Shown piece after piece: positions 26,464 through 35,907 of a stretch of DNA of 64,000 nucleotides. Under the pieces are notes generated by a model. It had not been told where the DNA came from, did not search any database, and was given only the letters and a program-made list of their open reading frames with translations. The translations under genes were made by a program, and so were the position numbers. Numbering within the stretch: the first letter of the stretch is position 1; each line of letters starts with the position of its first letter. The DNA is from Variovorax sp. Root473 (GTDB lineage Bacteria; Pseudomonadota; Gammaproteobacteria; Burkholderiales; Burkholderiaceae_C). The DNA lies in the NCBI RefSeq assembly GCF_001426505.1, contig NZ_LMEV01000017.1:1620594-1684593 (forward strand), read 5' to 3'.

Positions 26464-27939
26464 TCAGCGGGTCGCCACCTTTTCCTCCGCCGGCACGTCC
26501 CAGCCGCCGCCGATGGCGCGGATCAGCCCCACGGTCGCCTGGTACTGCGCCGACTTCACCTGCAGCGCCTGGCGCCGGTTGCGCAGTTCGCTGCGGCGCG
26601 TGTCGAGCAGGTCGAGCTGGCTCACGTAGCCGTTGCGATAGCGCGTGTCCGACAGGCTGGTGGCGCGCTGCGCCGAGGTCACGGCCTGCGCCTGCACCAC
26701 CGACTGCTCCTGCAGGATGCGGAGGGCGGCCAACTGGTCTTCGACCTCCTGGAACGCCACCAGCACCTGCGATCGGTAGCTGGCCAGCGCGCCGTCGAGC
26801 TGGGCATTGGCGCCCTGCACGCCGGCCTCGCGGCGGCCGCCGTCGAAGATCGGCAGCGACAACAGCGCACCCACGCCCCACGAACGGGCCGACCACTTGA
26901 AGAGGTCGCCGATCTCGGGCGAGGCGTAGCCGGCCGCGCCGGTCAGCGAGATGTTCGGGAACCACGCGGTCTGCGCCACGCCCACGCGGGCCTGCGCCGC
27001 CATGACGGCGCTCTGTGCGGCCGACACGTCGGGCCGGCGCGTGAGCACCGTGGACGGCACACCCGGCGGAATGACCGGCAAGGCGGTCGCCCAGTCGTCG
27101 GGCCTCATGCCGAAGCTGGAGGCCGAATCGCCCACCAGCACGGCCAGCGCGTGTTCCACCTGGGCACGCTGGCGGTCGAGCGCGAGCGCGTCCGATTCGG
27201 TGGACGACACCTCGGTCTGCACGCGCGCCACGTCGAGCTCGGCGATGTCGCCGGCCTGCTGGCGACGCTGCGTCAGGCGCAGCGTGTCGCGGTAGGCGGC
27301 CACCGATTCGCGCACCAGCACGCGCTCGGCATCGAGCGCGCGCAGCTGCAGGTAGGTCTGCGCCACTTCGGCCTGCACCGCAAGGCGTGTGCTCTGCAGC
27401 AGCGCCTCGCGGCCGGCCGCGTCGAGCTTGGCCGCATCGGCCGCGCCCGAGAGGCGGCCGAACAGGTCGACCTCGTACGAGAACGTGGCGCCGATGTTGG
27501 TCATGGTGCCCGGCCGGGTGCTGGCCGTGGCCTTGTCCAGGCCCGCGCCGCGGTTGGCGCCGGCGCCCAGGCCGATCTGCGGCAGGCGGTCGGCCTGCGC
27601 GCTGCGGGCCAGCGCACGCGCCTCGGCCAGCCGTGCGGCAGCGGCCTGGATGTTGGCGTTGTCGACGGCGGCGCGCTCGATCAGCGTGTTGAGCACCGGG
27701 TCGTTGAACGCCAGCCACCACTCGCCGCGCGGTTGCGCTTCGGCGGGCGTGGCGCGGGTGAAGCCGGCCGGGGCCGTGGCACCCGGCTGCTGCTGCGGCT
27801 GTTCCTTGAACTGGGCCGCAGTCGGCACCGAAGGCATGCCCGAGGGCACGCTGGCGCAACCGGCCAGCACGAGGGCCGCCACCAGCGGCAGCATGGCGGT
27901 GCGCAGCGGGCGCATCAGGGTGGGGATTCCGAATGTCAT
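26464..27939 (-). CDS. RND efflux outer-membrane factor, NodT/OprM family lipoprotein
   Basis: Outer-membrane channel of a tripartite pump. The 491-aa protein starts with a lipoprotein signal (LVLAGC at about residues 20-25, Cys acylated) and has two OEP repeats, with the typical ARGEWWLAFNDPVLNTLIERA and LTRRPDVSAAQSAVMAAQARVGVAQTAWFPNISLTGAAGY signatures. The gene is the last in the operon, 25 bp after the pump. Confidence 0.92.
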   Translation of the reverse strand: MTFGIPTLMRPLRTAMLPLVAALVLAGCASVPSGMPSVPTAAQFKEQPQQQPGATAPAGFTRATPAEAQPRGEWWLAFNDPVLNTLIERAAVDNANIQAAAARLAEARALARSAQADRLPQIGLGAGANRGAGLDKATASTRPGTMTNIGATFSYEVDLFGRLSGAADAAKLDAAGREALLQSTRLAVQAEVAQTYLQLRALDAERVLVRESVAAYRDTLRLTQRRQQAGDIAELDVARVQTEVSSTESDALALDRQRAQVEHALAVLVGDSASSFGMRPDDWATALPVIPPGVPSTVLTRRPDVSAAQSAVMAAQARVGVAQTAWFPNISLTGAAGYASPEIGDLFKWSARSWGVGALLSLPIFDGGRREAGVQGANAQLDGALASYRSQVLVAFQEVEDQLAALRILQEQSVVQAQAVTSAQRATSLSDTRYRNGYVSQLDLLDTRRSELRNRRQALQVKSAQYQATVGLIRAIGGGWDVPAEEKVATR

Positions 27940-27964
27940 GGAAAACCTTCTTTCTTCTTGTCGA

Positions 27965-30900
27965 TCAGTCATGCGCGCCGTGCGACGGACGCGGCGAGGC
28001 CGGCACCGGATGCAGACCGCCACCGCCCGAGCCACCGTGCGAAGGTGTGGCGGGATGGTCGGCCGACACGAAGTCGTCGCCATGCGGCACTTCGCCGTGC
28101 AGCTTGAGCGCGCGGTTGCCTGCGAGGCGGCGCATGAGCACATAGAACACCGGCGTCAGGAACAACCCGAAGGCCGTCACGCCGATCATTCCGGCGAACA
28201 CCGCCACGCCCATGGCCTGGCGCATTTCCGAGCCCGCGCCGGTCGAGAGCACGAGGGGCAGCACGCCCATGACGAAGGCCAGCGAGGTCATCAGGATCGG
28301 GCGCAGGCGCAGGCGGCTGGCCTCGATCGCGGCCTGGATCGGCGTGCGTCCGGCGAACTCCAGCTCCCGTGCGAACTCCACGATCAGGATCGCGTTCTTC
28401 GCACTCAGCCCCACCAGCACGATCAGCCCGATCTGCGTGAAGACGTTGTTGTCACCCCCCGATATCCATACGCCCGCCATCGCGGCCATGATGCCCATCG
28501 GCACGATCAGGATGATCGCGATCGGCAGCGTCAGGCTTTCGTACTGCGCGGCCAGCACCAGGAACACCAGCAGGATCGCCAGCGGGAACACCAGGAAGGC
28601 GGAGTTGCCGGCCAGGATTTCCTGGTAGGTCAGCTCGGTCCACTCGAAGCTCACGCCCTTGGGCAGCGTTTCGGCCGCGATCTTCGTAATCACGTCCTGC
28701 GCCTGACCCGACGAGTAGCCGGGGGCCGGGCCGCCGTTGATGTCGGCGGCCAGGTAGCCGTTGTAGCGCATGGCGCGTTCCGGGCCGAAGGTCGAATTGA
28801 CCTTCATCAGCGCGGCCAGTGGCACCATCTCGCCCGAGGTCGAGCGCACCTTCAGCATGCCGACGTCTTCGGCACGGGCGCGGTACGGCGCATCGGCCTG
28901 GACGCGCACGGAATACGTGCGGCCGAACTTGTTGAAGTCATTGGCATACAGGCTGCCCAGGTAGATCTGCATCGTGTCGAAGATGTCCGTCACCGGCACG
29001 CCGAGCTGGCGCGCCTTGGTGCGGTCGATGTCGGCATACAGCTGCGGCACGTTGACCTGCCAGCTCGTGAACATGCCCGTGAGTTCAGGCGCGGCCTGCG
29101 CCTTGGTCATGAAGGCCTTCACCGCGGCGTCCATCTGGTCGTAGCCGACCGAGGCGCGGTCTTCGATCTGCAGCTTGAAGCCACCCGTGGTGCCCAGGCC
29201 CGCCACCGGGGGCGGCGGGAACATCACGATGAACGCGTCCTGGATGCTCGAGAAGGCGCCGTTGAGCTGACCCGCCACCGCACCGCCGCTCTGGTCGGGG
29301 CGCTTGCGCTGGTCGAAGGGCTTGAGTGTGGCGAACACGATGCCCGAGTTCGAGCTGTTGGTGAAGCCGTTGATCGACAGGCCCGGGAAGGCAATGGCGT
29401 CTTCCACGTTCGGGTTCTTCTTCATGATCTCGCCCATGCGCTGGATCACCTCGTCGGTACGGTCGAGCGTGGCACCGTCGGGCAGCTGGGCGAAACCGAT
29501 GAGGTACTGCTTGTCCTGCGCCGGCACGAAGCCGCCGGGCACCGCCTTGAACAGGCCGAAAGTCACGCCCACCAGCGCCAGGTAGATCACCAGCATCAGC
29601 GTCTTGCGCGAGATAACCCGCTTGACGCCACCGCTGTAGGCCTCGGAGCCGCGATGGAAGAACTTGTTGAAGCCGCGGAACAGCCAGCCGAAGGCCTTGT
29701 CCATGCCGCGCGTCAATGCGTCCTTCGGTTGGTCGTGGCCGCGCAGCAGCAGTGCGGCGAGCGCGGGCGACAGCGTCAGCGAGTTGATGGCCGAGATCAC
29801 CGTCGAGATCGCGATGGTCACCGCGAACTGCTTGTAGAACTGGCCCGTCAGACCGCTGATGAACGCCAGCGGCACGAACACGGCCACCAGCACCAGCGCG
29901 ATGGCGATGATGGGGCCCGACACTTCGCGCATCGCACGGTAGGTCGCTTCACGCGGCGTCAAGCCGGCTTCGATGTTGCGCTCGACGTTCTCCACCACCA
30001 CGATGGCGTCGTCCACCACGATGCCGATCGCCAGCACCAGGCCGAACAGACTCAGCGCGTTGATCGAGAAACCGAGGATGTGCAGCACCGCGAAGGTACC
30101 GATCACCGACACCGGCACGGCCAGCAGCGGAATGATGGAGGCGCGCCAGGTCTGCAGGAACAGGATCACCACGAGCACCACCAGCAGGATGGCTTCGAGC
30201 AGCGTGTGGATCACCGATTCGATCGATGCACGCACGAACTGCGTCGGGTCGTAGGCGATGCGGTATTCCAGGCCTTCGGGCATGTTCTTGTTGAGCTCTT
30301 CCATCGTCTTGCGGACGTTGGCCGAGATGTCGAGCGCATTGGAGCCCGGTGCCTGGAACACGCCCATGCCGACGGCCGGGTCGTTGTTCAGCAGCGAACG
30401 CAGCGAGTAGTCGGCGGCGCCCATTTCGAGGCGGCCGATGTCGCGAAGACGCGTGACGGCGCCGTCGGTGCCGCTCTTGACGATGATGTCGCCGAACTCT
30501 TCCTCGCTCTGCAGGCGCCCTTGCGCATTGATCGACAGCTGCATGTCCACGCCCGACAGGCCCGGCGATGCGCCGACCACGCCGGCCGCGGCCTGCACGT
30601 TCTGGCCACGGATGGCAGCCACCACGTCGGAAGCCGAGAGGCCGCGCTGTGCAACCTTCTGCGGGTCGAGCCAGACGCGCATCGAGTAATCGCCGCCGCC
30701 GAAGATCTGCACCTGGCCCACGCCTTCGATGCGTGCGAGCGGGTCCTTCACGTTCAGCACCGCGTAGTTGCGCAGATAGTTGATGTCGTAGCGGTTGTTC
30801 GGCGAGACGAGGTGGACCACCATCGTCAGGTCGGGTGCGCTCTTGACGGTCGTGATGCCCAGGCGCCGCACTTCCTCGGGCAGGCGCGGCTCGGCTTGCG

Positions 30901-31240
30901 AGACGCGGTTCTGCACGAGCTGCTGGGCCTTGTCGGGATCGGTGCCGAGGCGGAAGGTGACGGTCAGCGTCATCACGCCGTCGGTCGTCGCCTGGCTGCC
31001 CATGTAGAGCATGCCTTCGACGCCGTTGATCTGCTCTTCGAGCGGCGTGGCCACCGTTTCAGCAATCACCTTCGGGTTGGCGCCCGGGTACTGGGCGCGC
31101 ACCACCACCGAAGGCGGCGCGACTTCCGGGTACTCCGAGATCGGCAGGCCGCGCAGCGCGATCAGGCCGGCGATCAGCATCAATAGCGACAGCACGCCGG
31201 CAAAGATCGGCCGGTCGATGAAGAATTTTGAGAGATTCAT
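27965..31240 (-). CDS. RND multidrug efflux permease, AcrB/MexF (HAE1) family
   Basis: Inner-membrane proton-drug antiporter. The 1091-aa protein begins NLSKFFIDRPIFAGVLSLLM and holds twelve predicted membrane segments with the TM4 proton-relay aspartates in VLAIGIVVDDAIVVVENVER, RAFL-like motifs and two large periplasmic loops. The pump belongs to the hydrophobe/amphiphile group (AcrB, MexB, MexF). Its C-terminus ends in an unusual Gly/His/Ser-rich tail, about 30 residues with five histidines. It lies between adaptor and outer-membrane factor genes, all on minus. Confidence 0.95.
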   Translation of the reverse strand: MNLSKFFIDRPIFAGVLSLLMLIAGLIALRGLPISEYPEVAPPSVVVRAQYPGANPKVIAETVATPLEEQINGVEGMLYMGSQATTDGVMTLTVTFRLGTDPDKAQQLVQNRVSQAEPRLPEEVRRLGITTVKSAPDLTMVVHLVSPNNRYDINYLRNYAVLNVKDPLARIEGVGQVQIFGGGDYSMRVWLDPQKVAQRGLSASDVVAAIRGQNVQAAAGVVGASPGLSGVDMQLSINAQGRLQSEEEFGDIIVKSGTDGAVTRLRDIGRLEMGAADYSLRSLLNNDPAVGMGVFQAPGSNALDISANVRKTMEELNKNMPEGLEYRIAYDPTQFVRASIESVIHTLLEAILLVVLVVILFLQTWRASIIPLLAVPVSVIGTFAVLHILGFSINALSLFGLVLAIGIVVDDAIVVVENVERNIEAGLTPREATYRAMREVSGPIIAIALVLVAVFVPLAFISGLTGQFYKQFAVTIAISTVISAINSLTLSPALAALLLRGHDQPKDALTRGMDKAFGWLFRGFNKFFHRGSEAYSGGVKRVISRKTLMLVIYLALVGVTFGLFKAVPGGFVPAQDKQYLIGFAQLPDGATLDRTDEVIQRMGEIMKKNPNVEDAIAFPGLSINGFTNSSNSGIVFATLKPFDQRKRPDQSGGAVAGQLNGAFSSIQDAFIVMFPPPPVAGLGTTGGFKLQIEDRASVGYDQMDAAVKAFMTKAQAAPELTGMFTSWQVNVPQLYADIDRTKARQLGVPVTDIFDTMQIYLGSLYANDFNKFGRTYSVRVQADAPYRARAEDVGMLKVRSTSGEMVPLAALMKVNSTFGPERAMRYNGYLAADINGGPAPGYSSGQAQDVITKIAAETLPKGVSFEWTELTYQEILAGNSAFLVFPLAILLVFLVLAAQYESLTLPIAIILIVPMGIMAAMAGVWISGGDNNVFTQIGLIVLVGLSAKNAILIVEFARELEFAGRTPIQAAIEASRLRLRPILMTSLAFVMGVLPLVLSTGAGSEMRQAMGVAVFAGMIGVTAFGLFLTPVFYVLMRRLAGNRALKLHGEVPHGDDFVSADHPATPSHGGSGGGGLHPVPASPRPSHGAHD

Positions 31241-31280
31241 GTTGGTTCTCCGGCGGGCGCCAGGGCGCCCTCCTCCGAAA

Positions 31281-32534
31281 TCAGGACTTGGCCGCTTCCG
31301 CGACGCGTTCTGGTTGTTGTTGCTTCGTATCGGCCTTGGCGTCCATGGTCACGGACTGCGGCACCACCAGCGCACCCGGGCGGATGTGCTGCAGGCCGTT
31401 CACCACCACGCGGTCGCCGGCCTTCAGGCCCTTGCTCACCACGCGCAGGCCGTTGATGGGCGCGCCCAGCGTCACCTCGCGGTAGACCGCCTTGTTGTCG
31501 TCGCCCACCACCATCACGAACTTCTTGTTCTGATCGGTACCGATGGCGCGCTCGCTCACGAGCAGCGCGGTGTCGTTGCGGGCCTGGCCCATGCGGATGC
31601 GGGCGAACTGGCCGGGAATGAGCGCGCCGTCCTTGTTGTCGAACGAGGCACGCACACGCACGGTGCCGCTCTTGGCATCGACTTGGTTGTCGATCAGTTG
31701 CAGCTTGCCGGTGAAGGGCGTGCCTTCCAGGCCTGCGGTGCCCATCTGCACGGGGATCGTGTCGATCTGGCCGCGGGCGCCGGCGTTGGCCGGCAGGTCC
31801 TTCAGCGCGCGGGTGATGACCTGCTCGTCGGCATCGAAGCTCGCGTAGATCGGACTCACCGACACCAGCGTGGTCAGCACCGGCGCACCGGGGCCGGCGG
31901 CCACGAGGTTGCCCACGGTCACTTCGAGCTTGCCGATGCGGCCCGACACCGGTGCGCGCACCTGCGTGTAGCCCAGGCTCAGGCGTGCGGTCTGCAGCGA
32001 CGCTTGCGCGGCGCGCAGGTTGGCTTCGGCTTCGCGGCCGGCGTTCACGCGCTCGTCGAGTTCACGCTGCGCGATGGCCTGCTCGTCCCACAGGCGCTTG
32101 GCACGCTCCTGCTCGCTGCGGCTGAAGGCCTGGCGCGCCTGGGCCGAGGCGACCTGCGCTTCGGCGCGCTCCACCTCGGCGGCGTACGGCGCGGGGTCGA
32201 TGGTGATGAGCAGGTCGCCCTGCTTCACCAGCGCGCCTTCGCGGAAATGCACCGCCTGCACGGCACCCGCCACGCGGGAGCGCACATCGACGCGTTCCAC
32301 CGCTTCGAGCCGGCCCGAGAACTCGTCCCAGGCGTTGATCTCGCTCGACGCCACGGTGGCGACCGACACCGGGGTGCCCTGTTGCGCCGCGACCGGCGCC
32401 GTGGCCTCGGCCTTGAAGCTGTACATGCCCACCACCGCGGCGGCCACCGCCAGCAGCGCCGTCAGGCCGGTGACGGTGGGCCACAAGGCCTTGCGGCCGG
32501 TGGAAGAGAGCGTGTGTTCGTTCTTGTTCGACAT
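31281..32534 (-). CDS. RND efflux periplasmic adaptor, MexE/AcrA family
   Basis: Membrane-fusion protein linking the pump and outer-membrane channel. The 417-aa protein has an N-terminal membrane anchor (LTALLAVAAAVVGMYS, no lipobox cysteine), a lipoyl/barrel-sandwich domain with RSRVAGAVQAVHFREGALVKQGD, an alpha-helical hairpin, and a beta-barrel domain with FDNKDGALIPGQFARIRMG. First gene of the three-gene pump operon, 40 bp before the permease. Confidence 0.94.
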   Translation of the reverse strand: MSNKNEHTLSSTGRKALWPTVTGLTALLAVAAAVVGMYSFKAEATAPVAAQQGTPVSVATVASSEINAWDEFSGRLEAVERVDVRSRVAGAVQAVHFREGALVKQGDLLITIDPAPYAAEVERAEAQVASAQARQAFSRSEQERAKRLWDEQAIAQRELDERVNAGREAEANLRAAQASLQTARLSLGYTQVRAPVSGRIGKLEVTVGNLVAAGPGAPVLTTLVSVSPIYASFDADEQVITRALKDLPANAGARGQIDTIPVQMGTAGLEGTPFTGKLQLIDNQVDAKSGTVRVRASFDNKDGALIPGQFARIRMGQARNDTALLVSERAIGTDQNKKFVMVVGDDNKAVYREVTLGAPINGLRVVSKGLKAGDRVVVNGLQHIRPGALVVPQSVTMDAKADTKQQQPERVAEAAKS

Positions 32535-32688
32535 GATGGTTCGTCCTTCTCGATGACTTTTTCGGGATGCAACAGGCCATCCCGGCGCCGAAGGCGTCAG
32601 GAGGCGGAATTTGGAGAACAGAAAGCCCTGCCACCGGCCTCGGTGGAGGCGGCGGCTTGTTTCAGGGGCGGAGCGGACCCTCGCGGGC

Positions 32689-33570
32689 CTAGCTGGGCTC
32701 AGGGACCGCCGGGGGCGGTGTGGTGGCGCTGAAGAATTCGCGGAAATGCTGCTGCACGCTGGCTTCGCAGGACGCGCATCCCACGGCCTCGGTGTCGTAC
32801 AGCGCCTTGGGCCAGTTGTCGGCCCCGGTCAGCACGCTGCTCGTGACCTCGATGCCGGCGGAGCGCAGCCGGCCTGCAAAGGTCATGGCCTCGTCGCGCA
32901 TCGCATCGTCGGGCCCCACCAGCACCAGGGCCGGTGCCAGGGCAGCCAGTCGCAGCGATCCGCTCGGCACCGCGTACGGGTGCGTGGCGTTCGACGGACA
33001 GCTCAAGTACTTGGCCCAGCCCGTGGCCCAGCGGCATTCGGCCTCGTCGTTCGTGGCATTGCGCAGCGAGGCGGTGCCGGCGCACGGGTCGAGCATGGGC
33101 GACAGCAGGATCTGGCCTGCCAGCGGCGGATGGGCGCGGTCGCGGGCCACCAGGGCCACGCTGGCCGCCAGGTTGCCGCCGGCCTCTTCGCCGGCCAGGT
33201 ACACCAGGGCGCCCTTGCCGCCGAGCTTCACGCGCTGCTTGTAGAGCCACTCAAGCGCCGCATAACCCACCTCGACCGGCTCCGGGAACGGGGCCGCCGG
33301 GGCCAGCGGGTAATCAAGCGACACCACCACCGCACCCGCGCCGGCCAGCAGCCGGGCCACGTTGCGGCCGTTGTCGAGGCTGCCGCAGATGAAGGTGCCG
33401 CCATGGAAGTGCAGCACCAGCGGCACGGTTTCGCCCCGTGGACGCTGACCGTAGACACGGGCAGCCACGGGCTCGCGGCCGGGCAGCTCGATCGACAGAT
33501 CGGACTCCACGCCGTGTGCCGCGGCAAGCGCAGCAGCTTCAGCGGACCGGGACGATGGACGGGGTGACAT
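32689..33570 (-). CDS. HSL-family alpha/beta hydrolase homologue with altered catalytic residues
   Basis: A 293-aa protein of the hormone-sensitive-lipase (family IV) fold, with the HGG oxyanion motif at 56-58 (LHFHGGTFICGS) and a GPDDAMRDEA region holding the acid. The nucleophile elbow reads G127-E-E-A-G-G132, so glutamate stands where G-D/E-S-A-G-G has serine, and the C-terminal site that usually reads H-G-F is G-A-D-N-W-P with no histidine. It therefore looks non-catalytic. It is divergently transcribed from the LysR regulator at 33752 and may be its target. Confidence 0.8.
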   Translation of the reverse strand: MSPRPSSRSAEAAALAAAHGVESDLSIELPGREPVAARVYGQRPRGETVPLVLHFHGGTFICGSLDNGRNVARLLAGAGAVVVSLDYPLAPAAPFPEPVEVGYAALEWLYKQRVKLGGKGALVYLAGEEAGGNLAASVALVARDRAHPPLAGQILLSPMLDPCAGTASLRNATNDEAECRWATGWAKYLSCPSNATHPYAVPSGSLRLAALAPALVLVGPDDAMRDEAMTFAGRLRSAGIEVTSSVLTGADNWPKALYDTEAVGCASCEASVQQHFREFFSATTPPPAVPEPS

Positions 33571-33631
33571 GGGCGACCTCAGAGATATAGGCGATGGTTG
33601 AAATATAAGGCGCTACATGCGCGTTGAAACA

Positions 33632-33656
33632 GGAAACACAGCCTTACTCTGTTTCC
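33632..33656. promoter_or_regulatory. Inverted repeat between hydrolase and LysR gene, candidate operator
   Basis: GGAAACA (33632-33638) and TGTTTCC (33650-33656) form a perfect 7-bp inverted repeat with an 11-bp spacer, in the 181-bp divergent intergenic region. LysR regulators typically bind dyads around a T-N11-A core in the divergent promoter they share with the target. The context fits, but binding is inferred. Confidence 0.45.
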
Positions 33657-33751
33657 AAACGGAGAACAATCGGGCACAACGCAGGGGCGAGTTCCTTGTG
33701 TGAGAATCCGCCTCCTTCCGGCATACGCCGGTCTCGCTGAACAGGCATTCG

Positions 33752-34666
33752 ATGGATCAAATCCAGGCAATGCGGATCTTTGTCCGCGTGGTCGAAGCCG
33801 GCACCTTCACCCGTGCCGCCGACTCTCTGGCCCTGCCCAAGGGCACCGTCACCAAGCAGATCCAGGCGCTGGAATCGCGCCTGCGCGTGAAACTGCTCAA
33901 CCGCACGACCCGGCGCGTCACCGTCACGCCCGACGGCGCCGCCTACTTCGAGCGCGCCGCGCGGCTGCTGAACGACTTCGACGACATGGAAGCCAGCATG
34001 ACGAACGCGCAGGCCAATCCCACGGGGCGGCTGCGCATTGACGTGGGCACCTCGGTGGCGCAGCAGATCATCCTGCCCAACCTGGCCAGTTTCTGCGACC
34101 GCTACCCCGACATCCAGGTCGACCTGGGCGTGAGCGACCGCACCGTCGACCTGATCAGCGACAACGTCGACTGCGTGATCCGCGCCGGCGAGCTCAGCGA
34201 CCAGTCGCTGGTCGCGCGCCGCATCGGCACCCTGCACTTCGTCACCGTGGCCTCGCCGGCGTACATCAAACGCTATGGTGCGCCGCAGCACCCGAACGAC
34301 ATCGAGAAGCGCCACCACGTCGTGAGCTACTTCTCGGGCACCACCCGGCGCGTGTACCCGCACGAGTTCAAGAAGGGCGACGAGTACATCGAGCTCAACG
34401 GCCCCTACCGCGTGTCGGTCAACGAGAGCAACGCCCACATGACCGCCGTGCTCGCGGGCTTCGGCCTGTCGCAGTGCATCACCTTCACCGCCGAGCCGCT
34501 GCTGGAAAGCGGCCAGCTCATCGAGGTGCTGGCCGACTGGCAGCGCGACCCGCTGCCGATTCACGTGGTCTACCCGCCGAACCGGCACCTGAGCGCCAAG
34601 GTGCGGGCCTTTGTGGACTGGGCGGCGGAGCTGTTTGCGAAGAATCCGCGGTTGCAGAAGCGCTGA
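33752..34666 (+). CDS. LysR-family transcriptional regulator
   Basis: A 304-aa regulator with an N-terminal winged HTH (MDQIQAMRIFVRVVEAGTFTRAADSLALPKGTVTKQIQALE) followed by the LysR substrate-binding domain starting NPTGRLRIDVGTSVAQQIILP. It has the form of the large CrgA/AaeR-like group that regulates aromatic and envelope-stress genes. It is divergent from the dead esterase homologue and about 1.2 kb upstream of the RND operon's end; which of these it controls is not evident from sequence. Confidence 0.9.
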   Translation: MDQIQAMRIFVRVVEAGTFTRAADSLALPKGTVTKQIQALESRLRVKLLNRTTRRVTVTPDGAAYFERAARLLNDFDDMEASMTNAQANPTGRLRIDVGTSVAQQIILPNLASFCDRYPDIQVDLGVSDRTVDLISDNVDCVIRAGELSDQSLVARRIGTLHFVTVASPAYIKRYGAPQHPNDIEKRHHVVSYFSGTTRRVYPHEFKKGDEYIELNGPYRVSVNESNAHMTAVLAGFGLSQCITFTAEPLLESGQLIEVLADWQRDPLPIHVVYPPNRHLSAKVRAFVDWAAELFAKNPRLQKR

Positions 34667-34687
34667 GGGCGGTTTCTTTCCGGTCCT

Positions 34688-35314
34688 TCAGGGCTGGATC
34701 AGCGCTGCCAGCGCGCGCGCCGAGAGCGCATCTTCTTTGGACAGGTGCTCGACCAGGCTGAGCCGGTCGGCCTCGGTGCGCTGCTGCGAGAGAAAGCGCT
34801 TGCCGCTCAGCGCGAGGATGTCGATCTCGAACCCGACCAGCCGCTTCAACGCGTCGTCGACGAATTCGGGCGATGCATCGGCGAGCGACCAAGGCTCGTC
34901 GCGCCCCGCTTCCTGCGACCGCGTCAGCGCTTCGAGGTGCGAGCGCAGCCAGGCGGCGTCTTCGATGAACCGCAAGCGGCCCGTCGCCTGCACCGCGATG
35001 TAGTTCCAGCTCGGCGCCAATCGCCCGCTGCGCTGGCCGTTGACGTACCAGCGCGGGGAGATGAACGCGTTCGGGCTCTGGAAGACGACCGTGACGTCAC
35101 AACCCTCGCGCGCCTCGCTGTTCCACAACGAATGGCTGCGGGCCACATGGCCTGCCAACACGCCATGCGTGCCGCGATCGATCACCTCCAGCGGCAGCAG
35201 GTTGGCATCGACCGCCCCGCCCGCAACCGTGAAGAGCGTGGCCAGCGGGTAGGCATGCATGAGCCGGTGAAGCTCGTCGCGCGCCTCGATGGCGAAGAGG
35301 GGCTGGATGTGCAC
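34688..35314 (-). CDS. FMN-binding PaiB-family protein
   Basis: A 208-aa protein of the PaiB family, flavin-reductase-like split-barrel fold. Visible signatures are MHIQPLFAIEARDELHRLMHAYPLATLF, a HVARSHSLW motif and the family-typical WYVNGQRSGRLAPSWNYIAVQATGRL. In Bacillus PaiB acts as a negative regulator of proteases and sporulation; here function is unknown and probably FMN-linked. Confidence 0.86.
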   Translation of the reverse strand: MHIQPLFAIEARDELHRLMHAYPLATLFTVAGGAVDANLLPLEVIDRGTHGVLAGHVARSHSLWNSEAREGCDVTVVFQSPNAFISPRWYVNGQRSGRLAPSWNYIAVQATGRLRFIEDAAWLRSHLEALTRSQEAGRDEPWSLADASPEFVDDALKRLVGFEIDILALSGKRFLSQQRTEADRLSLVEHLSKEDALSARALAALIQP

Positions 35315-35399
35315 GGGGGGAGGCCTTTCGGGGGATCGATGCGCGCCGAGTATTGCGCTCCCTCCCCTCCATCACAGTCACATGGAAGTCACCCCGGCG

Positions 35400-35864
35400 T
35401 CAGTAGACCGGCTCGCACCTCACCTCGGTCTTCACCGAATTCGCAATGAAGCATTCCTCATGCGCCCGATGGTGCAGGTGCTCGATCTGCTCCCGCGTGG
35501 GCAGGTTCTCGCCCGAAAAACTCACCTGCGGACACAGCGTGACGACAGTCATCGCCATCTTTCCTTCGGCGTTCTTTTCCATCACGCCCGTGGCCGCGTC
35601 GACATAGCGATCGACCACGAACTTGCGCTTCACCGCCATGGTGAGGAACCACAGCATGTGGCAGCTGGACAGCGAGGCCACGAACATCTCTTCCGGATCG
35701 ACGGCCGACGCGTCGGAGAACGGCAACGGCACCACGTGCGGCGACGAAGAGCCCGGCACCTCTGCGCCACCGTCGAAGCGCAGCACGTGGTGGCGGCTGT
35801 AGGTGTTGGCCAGGAAGTCCTGGTCGCCCCGCTCCCAGACGATCTCGGCGGTGTACTCGGACAT
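35400..35864 (-). CDS. OsmC-family peroxiredoxin-like protein
   Basis: A 154-aa cytoplasmic protein of the OsmC/Ohr family, which reduce organic hydroperoxides with two cysteines. Both catalytic cysteines are present: C68 in SLSSCHMLWFL and C138 in HEECFIANSVKTEV, with an N-terminal SRHHVLRFDGG region. It is of the YhfA/OsmC-like type rather than Ohr. Could protect against peroxides. Confidence 0.88.
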   Translation of the reverse strand: MSEYTAEIVWERGDQDFLANTYSRHHVLRFDGGAEVPGSSSPHVVPLPFSDASAVDPEEMFVASLSSCHMLWFLTMAVKRKFVVDRYVDAATGVMEKNAEGKMAMTVVTLCPQVSFSGENLPTREQIEHLHHRAHEECFIANSVKTEVRCEPVY

Positions 35865-35907
35865 GGGTCGTGCTCCTCGATGGATGGAATGAATGAATGG
35901 CTGAATG

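Noticed and set aside
27389..31186. A 1265-codon open frame on the plus strand opposite the RND pump
   Set aside because: It is the antisense shadow of strongly conserved RND pump and outer-membrane factor genes; its translation is His/Arg/Glu/Gln-rich with no recognisable domain. High GC content keeps many antisense frames open here.
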